Shown here: positions 50,901 to 62,265 of the stretch, piece after piece | How the letters are laid out: each line of letters starts with the position of its first letter | Position numbering within the stretch: position 1 is the first letter of the stretch | From: Incurvaria masculella | Taxonomy: Eukaryota; Arthropoda; Insecta; Lepidoptera; Incurvariidae | DNA length: 64,000 bases | Assembly: GCA_946894095.1 (NCBI GenBank) | Contig: OX335664.1 | Coordinates: 11,178,001-11,242,000, forward strand | Direction: 5' to 3' | Program-made: the position numbers and the translations under genes | The notes under the pieces: model-generated | What the model was told of the DNA's origin: nothing | Seen by the model: the letters and a program-made list of their open reading frames with translations, nothing else | Databases searched by the model: none

Positions 50901-53900
50901 TGGTCTCGGCGAATTGTGGCAAAGTGTGGAAACTGGATAAGTATGCTAAATACTGTGTGTAACAGGCGTAACTTACAGTTTTTCTATTAGAAAAATCCAG
51001 ATTTTCAGTTTCTTTGCCTCAATGGCCGTAATATATATCTTGTATTTTGGTTTGGAAAGTAATTTTTTGCTCTGGCTGGAGAAAAAATTGCTTTTTAAAC
51101 ACATTTAGAAATTGGCGTAATAGAAGCACCAGTTGCTTTGTATGTATCCACGCTACTTCTAGCAACCGAAAAAAAATGCCAAAGAAAGTACTGTATGATT
51201 TTTCATTTAATTTCTGACGTCACTGTCAATTATGACGTTTGTGTTGTCGGTTAGTAATACATACTTGTTTGTTAAAGCAATCATCTGTGCATTGCAGAGA
51301 ATGCGTTCATGCCTATTTCCAAGAATTCTAATGAATTATTTAATTCCTTCCGAAAACATTAAAGGATTTAGTAAAACTGTCAACTCTTCATAAATTCTGC
51401 TTAGACATGCAATTTTGAAGGAGAAACGAAAAAAGAAACCTCAAAAAATGTTGCATATGTCGCGGAAAAGGTGTTGCTAGGAGTGCGCGTGGCTCGTGGT
51501 CTCTGCGCGCTTGTGTTGACGTGTGCGCGTGTGTGTAGCGGCGTACAAGCACGCAGACGGCAAGAAGATCGATGGCAAGCGCGTGCTGGTCGACGTGGAA
51601 CGCGCACGCACCGTCAAGGGCTGGCTGCCACGACGCCTTGGTGAGCTTGATTCCATGTCCTCACCTACGAATTTATTTGTCCAGTGCCCAAAACATGTCA
51701 CGTCATTGATTCGCAGAACTTCGCACCGATTAAGTCAACAACCCAAAGCCAACGAATCTGTGTTTATATCACATAACGCAGCAATGGGCTTGTCACTTTT
51801 TCTGTATGTCTAAAAGATTGGCAAACCCCTTGCTGTAAACACTAGGAGCAAGTTTTGGTGCCTGGACTGGTTTCGTTAAAACACTGTCGTCTCCAGTCTC
51901 TAATTATAAGCTGCAACACGTTAGTTTGCGGGCACAATGCCACACCATGGAAGGTTTTGCTGTACTGCGACTTATTATTAATTACTATTATTATTATTAA
52001 TAACAATTATTATTAATATACTCATCAGCTTCAAGCTGCTAGTGTATATTGATAAAAAAATGAATAAAATTAATTATCTATGGTTATAGTGAAGGAAAAT
52101 GTAAGGAATGTCACTATTTTGGTGGTGTCAAGCTCTTACAATGAACTAACAGCTAAAAGGAGGGTTCTGTAAATGATTGGCATACTGAGGGCGAGTATAC
52201 CGCTACCGAGTATTCTGTTGTCGGGAGCCGCGACCGGCGCCCGTGACGATGTCTGTGGTTGCGCAGGCGGCGGTCTGGGCGGCACGCGGCGCGGCGGCGC
52301 CGACGTCAACATCAAGCACTCGGGCCGCGAGGACAACGAGCGCGAGCGCGAGCGCTACCGGCTGGAGCGCGAGCGCGAGGAGCGCGGCGGCCGCGACCGC
52401 GACCGCGACCGTGAGTGCAGCGCCCCATCCCTACTCTGTGCTGCGAAATCTATAGTCCCACATAGCTTATTTTGCGCGTGGCCAAAACCGAAACTGAACG
52501 GTCGCCATCTTGAACGTCATTCGGCTGTCAGATTTCTCCTTATGCTGTGCTGTCTTTGTAGGAAAATTTCAAAGTGTACGAAAGTGGAGTTTGAGAGATT
52601 GTCTTATGTGAAAAAGTTCAAGGGCGTAAAATAAAGAAATAGGCAATAATACCATTTCAAAATGTCACCGAGCGCGCCTTTGCCGTTGCCCACTATTTAT
52701 TTATTCTAGGCTGAGTTTATTTTATAGGTACGTTGTAAAATTTTCCTCCCGGGATTTTATTTCCTGTGGTAACCATAAGACGACAGTGGTGCCTTCAGCC
52801 AGGCGCAAAATGGTCTATGTGGGACTATACTCTATGGGCCACCTTAGCTCTTTGTACTTAAATTATTTAACTCCTAGACTGGGCCTACAAAATCCATGGG
52901 AAAACGAACCTATTGCAAAGGGCGAACATGTTTTGATATTGTAGTTTTTACTGAATGAAAACATGCCGATTGTACAAAGAGTTAAACTCCATATTCTTTT
53001 CTCTCTGAGCTTTGAACTAAGTACACCGAGAATGTTTTCTCTATCACTACATAGTATAAAACAAAGTCGCTTTCTCTGTCCCTATATCCCCATGTACGCT
53101 TAAATCTTTAAAACTACGCAACGGATTTTGATGCGGTTTTTTTTAATAGATAGAGTGATTCAAGAGGAAGGTTTATATGTATAATAATATCCATTAAATA
53201 TTTGAGAAATACTGTTATTTTTGAGGTTTCCAATGTGATGTCGTAAAAAAATATATTTTTTCCGCTTACATTGCAAACGCAGGCTGAACCCTACGAGATT
53301 TATCAAAATAATGTACTAAGTATTGTATACATTGAAAAGGTCTACAGAAAACTCCGCGATGGTATTTATCTATCTCTTATGGATATCCCACAATAAAATT
53401 TTTTTCTCCTTTACTTTTTACGACAAATAATGGCTAATTTTTGAAGCGATTTTAACCAATACAGCATTAATCCTTATCCAATTAAATACCTTTAATACAT
53501 TGTTGATTTAACATAGATCTATACGGCCCTTTACAGCATATGATTTAAATGAATATTTTCGAAGATATTATAGATTTAAAAATTGCGGGATGTAGTGCTT
53601 GCGGCGGTACCGGCCGGCCGGGGCGGCGGGAGCGTGCCTCGGAGGCCGCGGTTCTCCCTATAGCACTTTGAATTTATTATTTCTCTAATATCTAATAATC
53701 ATGTAATAATAATATATAAGTTTTTTTTGTTTCAAATTTCTCAATGTAGGAACTCTACATAAAAATGGTTTATTTGTGTATCATTGTGTCAAAATAATTT
53801 TTTTTTAAATGACGTTATGCCCGTGCAAAGCCGGGACGGGCTGCTAGTGTATTATAAACTATTTATGCAGGGAAACTCACACTTTAGTACTCTATTCCCA

Positions 53901-56900
53901 GTCAGTCCCATCAAATTCGCGATATTCTGGGTGGTGTCCTCCAAGGCTCTGTCCTCAGTCCAATAATCTTAATGGCAGATATGCCTGAGAGCAATGATGT
54001 TGGAACATAGTCGCCCTTGCCAGTCACTTAAGATGCTAGAAAGAGAGAGAATATACTCCGCATTGCAGGTGTTGTTAGCTCCGAGCGGATGCGTCGGCGC
54101 ACGCGCTCCCGTTCGCCGCGCCGCCGCTCCGGTTCGCGCACGCGCCGTCGCGAGCCGCGCCCGGATCGCGAGGCGCGCCCCGACCGCGAGCCGCGTCCCG
54201 ACCGCGAGCCCCGCCCGGACCGCGAGCCGCGCCCTGACCGCGAGCCGCGCGCCGAGCGGGAGCCGCGCCCGGACCGCGAGCCGAGAGCGGACCGCGAGCG
54301 CGACCGGGACAAGGAGCGGCTGCCGCGCGAGCCCAAGGAGGAGGATGCCGACAAGAAGGATAGGTGCGTACCTTCATTCAAGAAAACCCCAATAGAACCT
54401 AGACTACCAGTCCTTACCTAGATTGGCCGTAAAGTTAAATGACCAAAGTTCCTGGAATAATTATGCAAAATACAGGGATTTTTCCCGTTAGTTTGCTGTT
54501 ACTCTAACCTTGGAGACTGAAGCGGAGAATCCCACAAGATTGATTACCCAGGACAAATGAATGCATAAGCGAATGAGCTGGTTATCATTGTAAAGACACA
54601 CTAGTCAAAAGACATAAATAAAATTATTCCAACCAATTGCTGAATGTCCCGCCATATTGACAGTTTGCAATTGAAAGAAAAAAAATATATATTTCAGACA
54701 CTACTAATCGAACATTTTGATTGCAGACGGCGCAAGCGATCGAGATCACGCTCGGAGCGAAGGCGCGAGCGACGCGAAAGGGACAAGGATCGCGGTGACC
54801 GCGATAAGGTAGGAAGCCAACGCAGCGAGACAGAACATTTATTTGCTATTACCTCACGTTACATTGTCACCAACATTAAAAAAGTGTTATGTTAACCAAT
54901 GTGAAGATACACACATAACAATGGAACATATGCAGGTACAACAACAGTCCTTATGAATCACGAATAATAAAATATTTGCTAAAAGTGAATCTAAACTTAA
55001 ACTAAACATAGACAAAGCCGGCGTGGCAAGGTAAAATTTCCAACGCTAGAAGTTAATATATTCTGACCCACATAAACATATTCTTATCAAGAAGTTAAAT
55101 GCAATTTTGTTATTAGCAAAAAGGCAAGTGTCATTCGTTTCTATAGATTTAGTACAAAACAGGCCTCAAATGGAACCCTTGTGGTACACCTCCGAATTAT
55201 GGAACCATCAAAAGTCATATCCATCCCAAACGACTCTTTCGCTTCATTCTGATATATGACATAGAAACAATTGCATTAATAACCCATTAATGTAAAATTA
55301 GATTAGTGTTTGAATTAAATAAAGTAGATAGCTTTGTCAAAGGCTGTACTGAAATTGAGTTAACTATGTGGGCTTCCCAAACAAACGTAGATTAGAAATT
55401 ATTTGAAAACTAGCTTCAACTATATAAAATGTTAGGCAACATTTCAATATTAATTCTCAGGAAGTTTTAGGTTATGATTAGTACATATTTACCGAGCAAA
55501 TATCTATAAGTACATATCACTTTATTTTTGTTATCCAACATCAGTCAACTAATATCTGTCTTAGTTCTTCGAATAATTAATCCATGGCCAAACTACAGAG
55601 AAAATAAAATTTGTGTGACCATTTTATTCATGCTGACATTTGACTCGGTTTGCATATTTTGAGCATAGCCTGCGAGCTATTATTAAGAGGCTGCTGAAAG
55701 TCTGAGCTGCATAATGCTGTCCCACCGTCCCCTTTCTACCATGGCTCAACTCGGAACAGGCAGAGAATGCACCCATTCACAATCGACATTATAAAAATAA
55801 GAACCATTCGATCCTCTAAATCCTTTATCTATAGGGTTGGTAAACCATGGACCGACTCCCTGCCAAATTATTTACCTCAAATTAAAAACTGGAGACCTTC
55901 AAAAATTTTGTAAAGAAACACCTGGCCGGCCAGCATGGTTTTCTCAGCCCCCCTGAAAGTTTGAAAACCCATGGGAGTAGTAAGGCTCCTTAAGAGGTCG
56001 CATACGCTATATGCCGCTCTTGGCATAAAAATAGGCTCTGCCCCATGTTGTATATCATCACTTAAGGTGGCCCAACCCGGCGGCCTCAACTCATTTGCGG
56101 GCACGGTACAAAACCGTGCTGTTGCGCTCTGGGACCTTCTCTGTTTCTAAGAATAAGACAGGCTCCGTTATGAGGAAGATGCAACCTGTCCACAAAAAAG
56201 ACAATGTGCATAGTGTATGATTTGGTAAGATTTACGAAAATTTTAATTTCAAAACGACTTATAGCTAAAAGTAAACCACGACCGCTGTAGTCAAAAATCT
56301 AACAAAAACCAAATAGATTATAAATTTTGATTAAACAAGCTATGTCTGATGACTAATCTTTTTAAGATGTTCTTACTTTATCATTGCGTAATCCACCTCC
56401 AAAGTAATTGTATAAAACGCGCGAAAAACCCGAACTTTCGGACGTTATAACTTGGAAACCAAACACAATTTTACAATGCCAATGGTCATCAGACATCTAG
56501 TTCAATCAAATAAAGCTATACTGAGCAAAATTTTGGATCTCTGACAAGAAATATAGGCGTGATCTTCTTTCCCCTTTTGTATGGGGAAATGAGCGGGTTG
56601 GGCCACCTTAAATCAGTTATTTGTCAACTATGTGTGTCTGTGTGCGTGTGTAGGAGCGTGACCGCGACAAGGAGCGCAAGCGCAGCCGTCGCGACAAGGA
56701 GCGCAAGGAGCCCAAGGTCAAGACGGAGGACATCAAAATCAAGGAGGAGCCCATCGATGGTACGTACGCTCCCGTCACTGTGCAACGACCCCGCGAGGAG
56801 ACTCAGCGACGCTCTGCGGGCTTCGACCCATTAGGCTTTAGGATAGAAATATTGTTCAGTGTAAACGTTTGTGGTGATGCTCGTGAACGGGTGCTGTTTG

Positions 56901-57810
56901 TGGCAACTGGTCTGCTCCAATTGGCAACATGTTAGTTAGCAGGGATAATCTTTGCAAATAAACTGATATTTGTATGTCATGCATGTGGAATTGATTGTTG
57001 ATATTCGTGAATTCATATTAATTTATTTTATTTAGCTTTGTACTTTCTTTAATAAATCTTTTTTTTATAGAACCTGCCATGGATGGCTAATACCAAACAA
57101 CTACCGTTATATAAGCACAATATACCACATTCGCGAAGGACTTAGTCGCCATGCTGGGACCTTCCCTTTTTGAGCATGGCTACGATGAAGTGGACGGAAA
57201 ATTTTTCATTGCTGCTTCAGCCGTAGTTTCATCCAATGCTACGATACCAACCCTGCTTTACCCTCCCACCTAGCAGGGGATGGGGACCTACAGTTTTACA
57301 TGGGTTCCGAACCATGGTACAGCTAGTATGCGTAACGAAATGCACTTATCCAACACAGAAAGAGAATGAAAGTGGTGCATGACCAGGGCGAGGATTTGAA
57401 CCCAAACCCCTCGCATAAGAGGCAAGTCCTCTACCCCTACACCACGAACTTTACATGTTTGTATAATGAAACCACAACTATATAAAAAACTAAAAAACAA
57501 TGGGTATAGAGGAACCTAACCTTACCTCATCTAACACAGTTTATTGAAATTTATTTGAACTGGAAAACTTGGACGTTGAAAACCCTTTAGATGTCATTTT
57601 CATTTGTTTTGTAAGCTGCTAATGTACGTGGGAACAACCGACAAAACTAATAGTATTGCACGTGTCGCCCGCGCAGACTACCCCGACTTCAGCCTGCCCG
57701 TGCCCACGGACAGCATCAAGCAGGAGCCCGACTTCAACAACGGCGACGAGAACAAATACAACCCGGAGGAGCCCAACGGGGACGCCGAACCCGACGAGTA
57801 CAACTACTAG
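44773..57810 (+). CDS. SNRNP70: U1 small nuclear ribonucleoprotein 70 kDa (U1-70K), ten exons
   Basis: Core U1 snRNP protein: binds stem-loop I of U1 snRNA and recruits SR proteins at 5' splice sites, in the nucleus. Exons 44773-44916, 47316-47501, 48168-48230, 48334-48415, 51539-51640, 52267-52410, 54069-54363, 54727-54808, 56654-56759 and 57677-57810 join in frame to 445 residues (human 437). Seen: N-terminal U1-70K motif ([20 protein letters not shown] .. [12 protein letters not shown]), an RRM with RNP2 LFIARI and RNP1 RGYAFIEY, then [20 protein letters not shown] identical to the human signature. An Arg/Glu/Asp-rich low-complexity region and an acidic C-terminus DEYNY follow. The start ATG has context GGCGCCATGA. 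Its introns carry a 542-bp MITE, a Helitron, SINEs and lepidopteran repeats. Confidence 0.97.
44931..45718 (-). mobile_element. 'GGTTCCGTACC' repeat interrupted by a SINE
   Basis: Starts AGGGTTCCGTCCTCAATGGG and resumes after the SINE as TTTTTGTACGATAGTACAGA .. CACTTGGCCGGTTTT (to 45718). Nested insertion: the SINE is the younger element. In SNRNP70 intron 1. Confidence 0.6.
45155..45533 (-). mobile_element. SINE with 5S-rRNA-like head, nested
   Basis: Head on - strand: CTCTCCGAAGTTAAGCAACG, then GGTCTGGTCTTGGATGGGTG, which is strikingly 5S-like. The shared SINE body runs down to about 45155. Confidence 0.8.
46214..46507 (+). mobile_element. 'GGTTCCGTACC' repeat, complete
   Basis: AAAAACCGGCCAAGTGCGAG to GGGTACGGAACCCTAAAAAA, near-identical to 17600-17893. 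In SNRNP70 intron 1. Confidence 0.85.
46980..47200 (-). mobile_element. RTE-like LINE relic
   Basis: The - strand reads [20 protein letters not shown] then [19 protein letters not shown], the C-terminal region of RTE-type reverse transcriptases. Only this piece is recognised. Confidence 0.7.
47316..47501 (+). CDS. SNRNP70: SNRNP70 exon 2
   Basis: Acceptor TGGGTGCAG and donor GTGAGT; 62 codons. Encodes [20 protein letters not shown] .. [11 protein letters not shown], ending at RNP2 of the RRM. Confidence 0.95.
48168..48230 (+). CDS. SNRNP70: SNRNP70 exon 3
   Basis: Acceptor TTCTTTCAG and donor GTAACT; 21 codons, [21 protein letters not shown], first helix and strand of the RRM. Confidence 0.95.
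48334..48415 (+). CDS. SNRNP70: SNRNP70 exon 4
   Basis: Acceptor CGTTTTCAG and donor [36 protein letters not shown]1 of the RRM. Confidence 0.95.
48416..51538. other. SNRNP70 intron 4, mostly unrecognised
   Basis: Holds a degenerate 25-30 bp tandem run at 49187-49300 (GACTGGACTAAGTTGA-like) and a SINE fragment at 50309-50435. No further gene is supported. Confidence 0.55.
51539..51640 (+). CDS. SNRNP70: SNRNP70 exon 5
   Basis: Acceptor GTGTGTAG and donor GTGAGC. (S)[20 protein letters not shown] then [13 protein letters not shown], end of the RRM. Confidence 0.95.
52267..52410 (+). CDS. SNRNP70: SNRNP70 exon 6
   Basis: Acceptor TTGCGCAG and donor GTGAGT. (G)[20 protein letters not shown], then an Arg/Glu-rich segment ending RDRDRD. 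Confidence 0.95.
53044..53847 (+). mobile_element. non-autonomous Helitron, complete
   Basis: Starts TCACTACATAGTATAAAACA after A (53043) and ends CTAG (53844-53847) before T, the A|T insertion rule of Helitrons. A CCCG-TGCAAAGC-CGGG hairpin lies eight bases before the CTAG. Non-coding. In SNRNP70 intron 6; a fragment of the same family is at 33860-34215. Confidence 0.85.
54069..54363 (+). CDS. SNRNP70: SNRNP70 exon 7 (REPRPD repeats)
   Basis: Acceptor ACTCCGCATTGCAG (ending 54068) gives the correct phase; donor [26 protein letters not shown] then about eight imperfect REPRPD hexapeptides (18-bp units, 54150-54300) and a basic/acidic tail. The hexapeptide array looks lineage-specific compared with the RD/RE-rich region of human U1-70K. 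Confidence 0.88.
54727..54808 (+). CDS. SNRNP70: SNRNP70 exon 8
   Basis: Acceptor TTGATTGCAG and donor [37 protein letters not shown]-rich. Confidence 0.9.
54809..56065. other. SNRNP70 intron 8, unrecognised part
   Basis: AT-rich. A LINE-tail relic at 55770-56000 (..[20 protein letters not shown]..) matches 6757-6955. Nothing else is seen. Confidence 0.5.
56066..56607 (+). mobile_element. TTAA-flanked 542-bp MITE, best-preserved copy
   Basis: TTAA at 56062-56065 and 56608-56611; perfect 14-bp terminal inverted repeats GGTGGCCCAACCCG. It ends only 46 bp before SNRNP70 exon 9, so it contributes sequence near the branch-point region. Confidence 0.9.
56654..56759 (+). CDS. SNRNP70: SNRNP70 exon 9
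   Basis: Acceptor GTGTGTAG and donor [26 protein letters not shown] then [15 protein letters not shown], with two sumoylation-type motifs (VKTE, IKEE). Confidence 0.9.
57060..57452 (-). mobile_element. SINE with tRNA-like head
   Basis: On - strand, head 57452-57369 with A box (TGGTGTAGGGG) and B box (GGTTCAAATCC), then the common SINE body to about 57060. In the last SNRNP70 intron. Confidence 0.7.
57677..57810 (+). CDS. SNRNP70: SNRNP70 exon 10 (last)
   Basis: Acceptor CCCGCGCAG; TAG at 57808-57810. [20 protein letters not shown] then [24 protein letters not shown]: acidic tail, with one IKQE motif. Confidence 0.93.
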
Positions 57811-59297
57811 CCGCCCTCGCCTTCCTCACTCCCTCACTCCCTCTGTTGGCGCTCTACATTTTAGTCTTCACGCATTTCTGTCCTCGAGGTTTCCCTCTCC
57901 CGTATTTCGGTCTTCGTTCAGTGCAATCAATTATTTTAAAGTCGTAGATTGTATTTGTATTAGATGCACCACCTTCTTAACCCTTTGGATTCCGTAGGTA
58001 TTGGTTCTGGATGCCAAATTTGCCCTATTTTCGCCCTTTGAACTAAGGTGCCGAAACTCAGTCAATATCGACATTACTTCTCCTTTAGCAATAAAGCGTA
58101 TTTTGGCGCCAAAATCTGGGTCTATTCCGCTGAACGGAATGCCAGATTTGCCCTAACTTCGCCCATTGCAATAATTTTGGCGCCAAAACTAGGTCGAAAA
58201 GGATCGAATGGAAGCCAAGGGGTTAAAAACACATCAACCACGCTCGTGTTCTAGACGAAAGCGCTCCCGATGATGTAAAATGCTAGCAGGGACCATCATT
58301 GATTGGTCTTTACACCTGCCAAATAACAGAATTGTTACAGTGGACGTAGATGTGTAAATACAGATATATAAATGGTGGTGATTTGGAATTACTGGATTGT
58401 ACTGTACTTGATTGGACTGGAGGAATATGGAAAACTTTACATTGGACTATATAATTTGTTTGGCTTAATATTGGACTGTATAATTTGTTTGGCTTAATAT
58501 TGGACTGTAATTTGCTAGTCTTCACCAGAACTAGCGGTTTGGTTAACTTTTAACTTAACTGTAACTATTGGGTTATCTACTAGACTGTAGCAATTCGGTT
58601 AACTTTTCACTGGACTGTAGAGGTGTCATAGCTAAGTTATGGCCATCTTTTAAAATGAGGTGCCGTCAGGCCGCATCTTTGATATGAATTTGGGAGAGGA
58701 TGGATGCGGTCTTTCGGCGCTTTCGAAATCCTTGACTTCAGTCTGTACATCGGAACTGTCGGGCAAAAATAGTTTTTAATTGGATGTAAGCAAGTAAATG
58801 AATTGTTGTAAGTATTGGCAACGAAATTGTATTTACTATAACTTTGTTGTTTTAAAGTGGAAGTAAATGATAAAACTCTTCTTGTGTTTTATTGACGGTG
58901 AGTTTGCATGTATATTTGCAGTTGAGGTGTAGTAGCTACTTAGCTACTAGTACTAGTTTGAGTTGTAACGCCCCACACAATAAAAATCCCATGGGCGCCG
59001 TCGGATCTAGAGCACAGAATATATATAGGATTTGATCGGGTTTCATGCACCTATACAGGCACATTTCGCTTTTATGGGCTCTAAGCTAGCTTCGCGGTGC
59101 TGAACTGTCGCGAATGGTTCTTGGAAATCATCTCTTTAAAAGTAACAACCAGCAGTGCTCCCCAATATTTAAGTGACAACCCCTCCGATGGAGGGAAGGT
59201 ATTTATCTCAAAAATCGCCTCTGTTGAGCTTCTGCTATGGCACTTGCCGCGCAGATATACATCTACTGTATCTAGAGTCATTGCTTGCGCCATTCAT
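57811..59297 (+). other. SNRNP70 3' UTR and flank
   Basis: AATAAA at 58090-58095 is a candidate poly(A) signal. A 34-35 bp tandem duplication (TTGGACTGTATAATTTGTTT + GGCTTAATA) lies at 58440-58515. No further gene is seen. Confidence 0.5.
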
Positions 59298-59972
59298 AAA
59301 AAACCGGCCAAGTGCGAGTCAGACTCGCATACGAAGGGTTCCGTACCATCGTAAATTATTTAACACCAAACATTTTTTTTTGTAAGGGGGCCCTTTAATT
59401 TTTATTATATTTAAATTTTACTTATTTGTTGTTATAGCGGTACCTACTGATATTTCTTTCTTAGCCATAGGTAATATTAATCTAACTACTTGCAGCCCTT
59501 AAAGAACGTCTACCCAAGGCACCGACTTCAAAAGATGATTAAAAATTAAGAAATTGTACATAATTAGTTAGAATTAAAATAGCTTTTCGTACATTAATTA
59601 AAAGTAACCAATTATTTTTTGCTTTTTAGTTCCGGTTTTTTGAAGGCGGTCCTTTTTTTATTTAAAAATATTTTATTTTTTGCTTTTTAGTGGTGGCGTA
59701 ACTTTTAAGTCAAGGTGGGCGAGCCCTCCTGCTCAACTTCACATACAAAGTGGAAAGAAGATATACATACATATACAATACAATGAATGAGCATTAGCAG
59801 AAATACAACCATTGAGAAATCTCATTTCTGACGAAAGGTAGACCGGTAACTATCTGGATTCATGAGTTCACGGTTGATACGTACGATAATTGATACGATG
59901 AGATCACGTGAGATAGAGTGCTGTGACAGACGGACAGCGGAAGTTGGTGCCCTTTGGGAACGGAACCCTAAA
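59298..59972 (+). mobile_element. 'GGTTCCGTACC' repeat with a large insertion
   Basis: Starts AAAACCGGCCAAGTGCGAGT, breaks near 59440 and ends GGAACGGAACCCTAAAAAG at 59972. The inserted part forms most of the left arm of the inverted repeat. Confidence 0.6.
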
Positions 59973-60290
59973 AAGACAAAACAACGAATGACCGGAACCG
60001 CTGAGCTTCTGAATTTCTCATCCTTCCATCGTTCCGGATAGTCTGTTTCTTGCGTAAGTTTAAGTTGTATGAAAATGTGTACATATCGGCCTCGTTTATC
60101 TCCCCTTAACAGTTGAATTTTGTAAAATCCGTTGTGAGCGAGCCTTTTCGTCTTAACAAGAAGTCACTGAAAATTTTAAGTTTCGAGGTAATTGGTTTCA
60201 GAGATCTCAACATGAGTGGTTTTCGCCTAAATGTGTTCATTTTGACCTGTTTTACCCCCCTAAGAGTATAATTTCCAAAAATATTTTCTT
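59441..60290. repeat. left arm of large inverted repeat
   Basis: Reverse complement of 62266-63125 with few differences (a CCGT-unit length change and scattered bases). Contains ACCGACTTCAAAAGATG and TTTTTTGAAGGCGGTCC blocks. Confidence 0.9.
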
Positions 60291-62265
60291 TTCTGAGGCT
60301 TATTAATAGGGTTCAATTTTCACCCTTTGGGTACGGAACCCTAAAAAACATGCGCTTTGCATAAAAAAAAAATATATTAAAAAAATGTTTGAAGTTGTCA
60401 AACTGTCCCTCAATTTGAGATAGATTAAAAAAGGAACATGTCACACCTTTCAACTACAAGATAAATAAACCTATTTGTAGCTTTTCACATTAATTCCGCT
60501 AATGTAGTAAACCTTACAAGTATTTCGTAGTCTGGCGGCAGCTTGGCTCGGCTGGGTATTCCCTGCTCTCACAGTGTGCTGGTGGTTGTTCTAAAGCCTA
60601 GTGAGAAAATACTTCTGAAGCTTGATGAGAGAATTGTATAATTGATGTAAGGGACTTCTGTACAGTGATATGTTAAAGGTAATGATATGGACTTTCGTAC
60701 AATTGTCTTCTGTTGTGGTATTCCGATATTTCTTCTTTCTTTATGTATGTAATTCTTGCAAATTTTACCACACAATTGGGCCATTTTGGGATGCATTATT
60801 ACCCAGAGGCGACGCACACGCGGATGACGACAGCGAGCGGCTGTCTGGCGACCAAGGGGACACCCACGATGCATTGAACACAACTATTCAACAAACACTA
60901 TATTTATTTTGTATGGAAGGGCCTGTCCTTATGTAGTAATATATATGTCAATGCCTCTGTATGGTAATGTTATAAGGCTGCTTCTGTATGGATTCCATAT
61001 GGTGAAGAAAGAAAAGCTGGGGTTTACATTAGGTACATATTCATAGCAACTGGGACTGGGACGCCAAAAAAGCAGCATTTTGCGGTAGTGTAACGTGATA
61101 GCAAACCACAGAACAATTAGGAGGTAAGAATTGTGAAGTGGGCGGAACTCGCGCGCCGGGACCCTTTAGCGGGGACCCGCTCACTTCATACGCGCATGAT
61201 TCACTCCTCTGCGGCTGTCCTGTGCATTAACTTATCGGTGATACAATCTAAAATTGAAAAGGAGTAATGCCGTACTGTGTCATAATAACGTGCAAACACG
61301 ACCGCCGGTGCACAACCTTCATAATGGAGGAGTTTCGTATCACCGGTAAGTTTCATTTACATGAATAGCGATAAAACTTACGACAAATGCATTACGAAAC
61401 AATATGGCGTCGCGGCGTCGTTTTGCTCGCCGGGTCATGTCTCGCTACGTTGTTTGTGACCACGTGCGTGTGAGGCGCTCGGCCGTGTTCGAAAGTGACG
61501 TAACATTTGATTGCAAACAGTATTGGAATTCCAACAGAGTAATTACGTTAAGGTTCATATTTACTAAACAAATGTGGATTTGTTCTTTGGTTATCGATTA
61601 AGAAGGGATAGCCAATTGCGACTGTTATACATTCGCGGACCAAAAAGGTCTTAAGTAAAACGGTAACAGCGGTCCTGGAACAAATTTACAAACATTTCAC
61701 TTCCTGCCTCCTCAATATTCCGTGGAGCAAACCAACCTGACCTAACCTCTCGCAAGTGTTAGGTTAGTTTAGTGTCGGTTGTGTTGAAAGCCTACATTGC
61801 TTTACTTCAATATTACGTAAAAATGATAACATTTATCTTTATTAACCGACTTCAAAAAAGGAGGAGGTTATCAATTCGTCGGAATCTTTTTTTTTTTTTT
61901 TTTATGTATGGTTACCGATTACTCGAAGACCCGTGGACCGATTTGGAAAATTCTTTTTTTGTTTGAAAGGGTATACTTTCTAGTTGGTCCCATTTTTTTT
62001 TTATCAAAATCGGTTCAGTAGTTTGGTACTTAACTATAACAAACATCGAATTTCTTAACCCCGCGAACCCAGAAAAGTGATTTTTTAGTTACAGTAGCTT
62101 TCTTTTCGGGTGAGATTGCTCAGTATGAGAGGTTTTTTTTTACTTCAACTGTTGGGGGTATTCAAGGGGGGTAAAAGAGGGCAAATTGTACACATTTCTA
62201 TCTCTAGAGCCGCTGAACCCAGAAATGTCAGAGTATGTTTTGTTTTAGATGGGAATGCTTAAGAA
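60291..62265. other. spacer of inverted repeat
   Basis: Contains another lepidopteran repeat at about 61845-62060 (AACCGACTTCAAAAAAGGAG..). A possible first exon lies at 61267-61345. Otherwise unrecognised. Confidence 0.5.
61267..61345 (+). other. possible first coding exon (weak)
   Basis: ATG after a GC-rich, promoter-like stretch (61140-61215). Reads MPYCVIITCKHDRR .. EEFRITG and stops at a consensus donor GTAAGT. The MPxC..C start vaguely recalls THAP-type fingers, but no continuation exon is seen. Unproven. Confidence 0.15.

Noticed and set aside
54028..54395. Ser/Arg-rich ORFs in other frames over 54.0-54.4 kb
   Set aside because: Shadows of the SNRNP70 RD/RE repeats; only the frame 54069-54363 fits splice phases.
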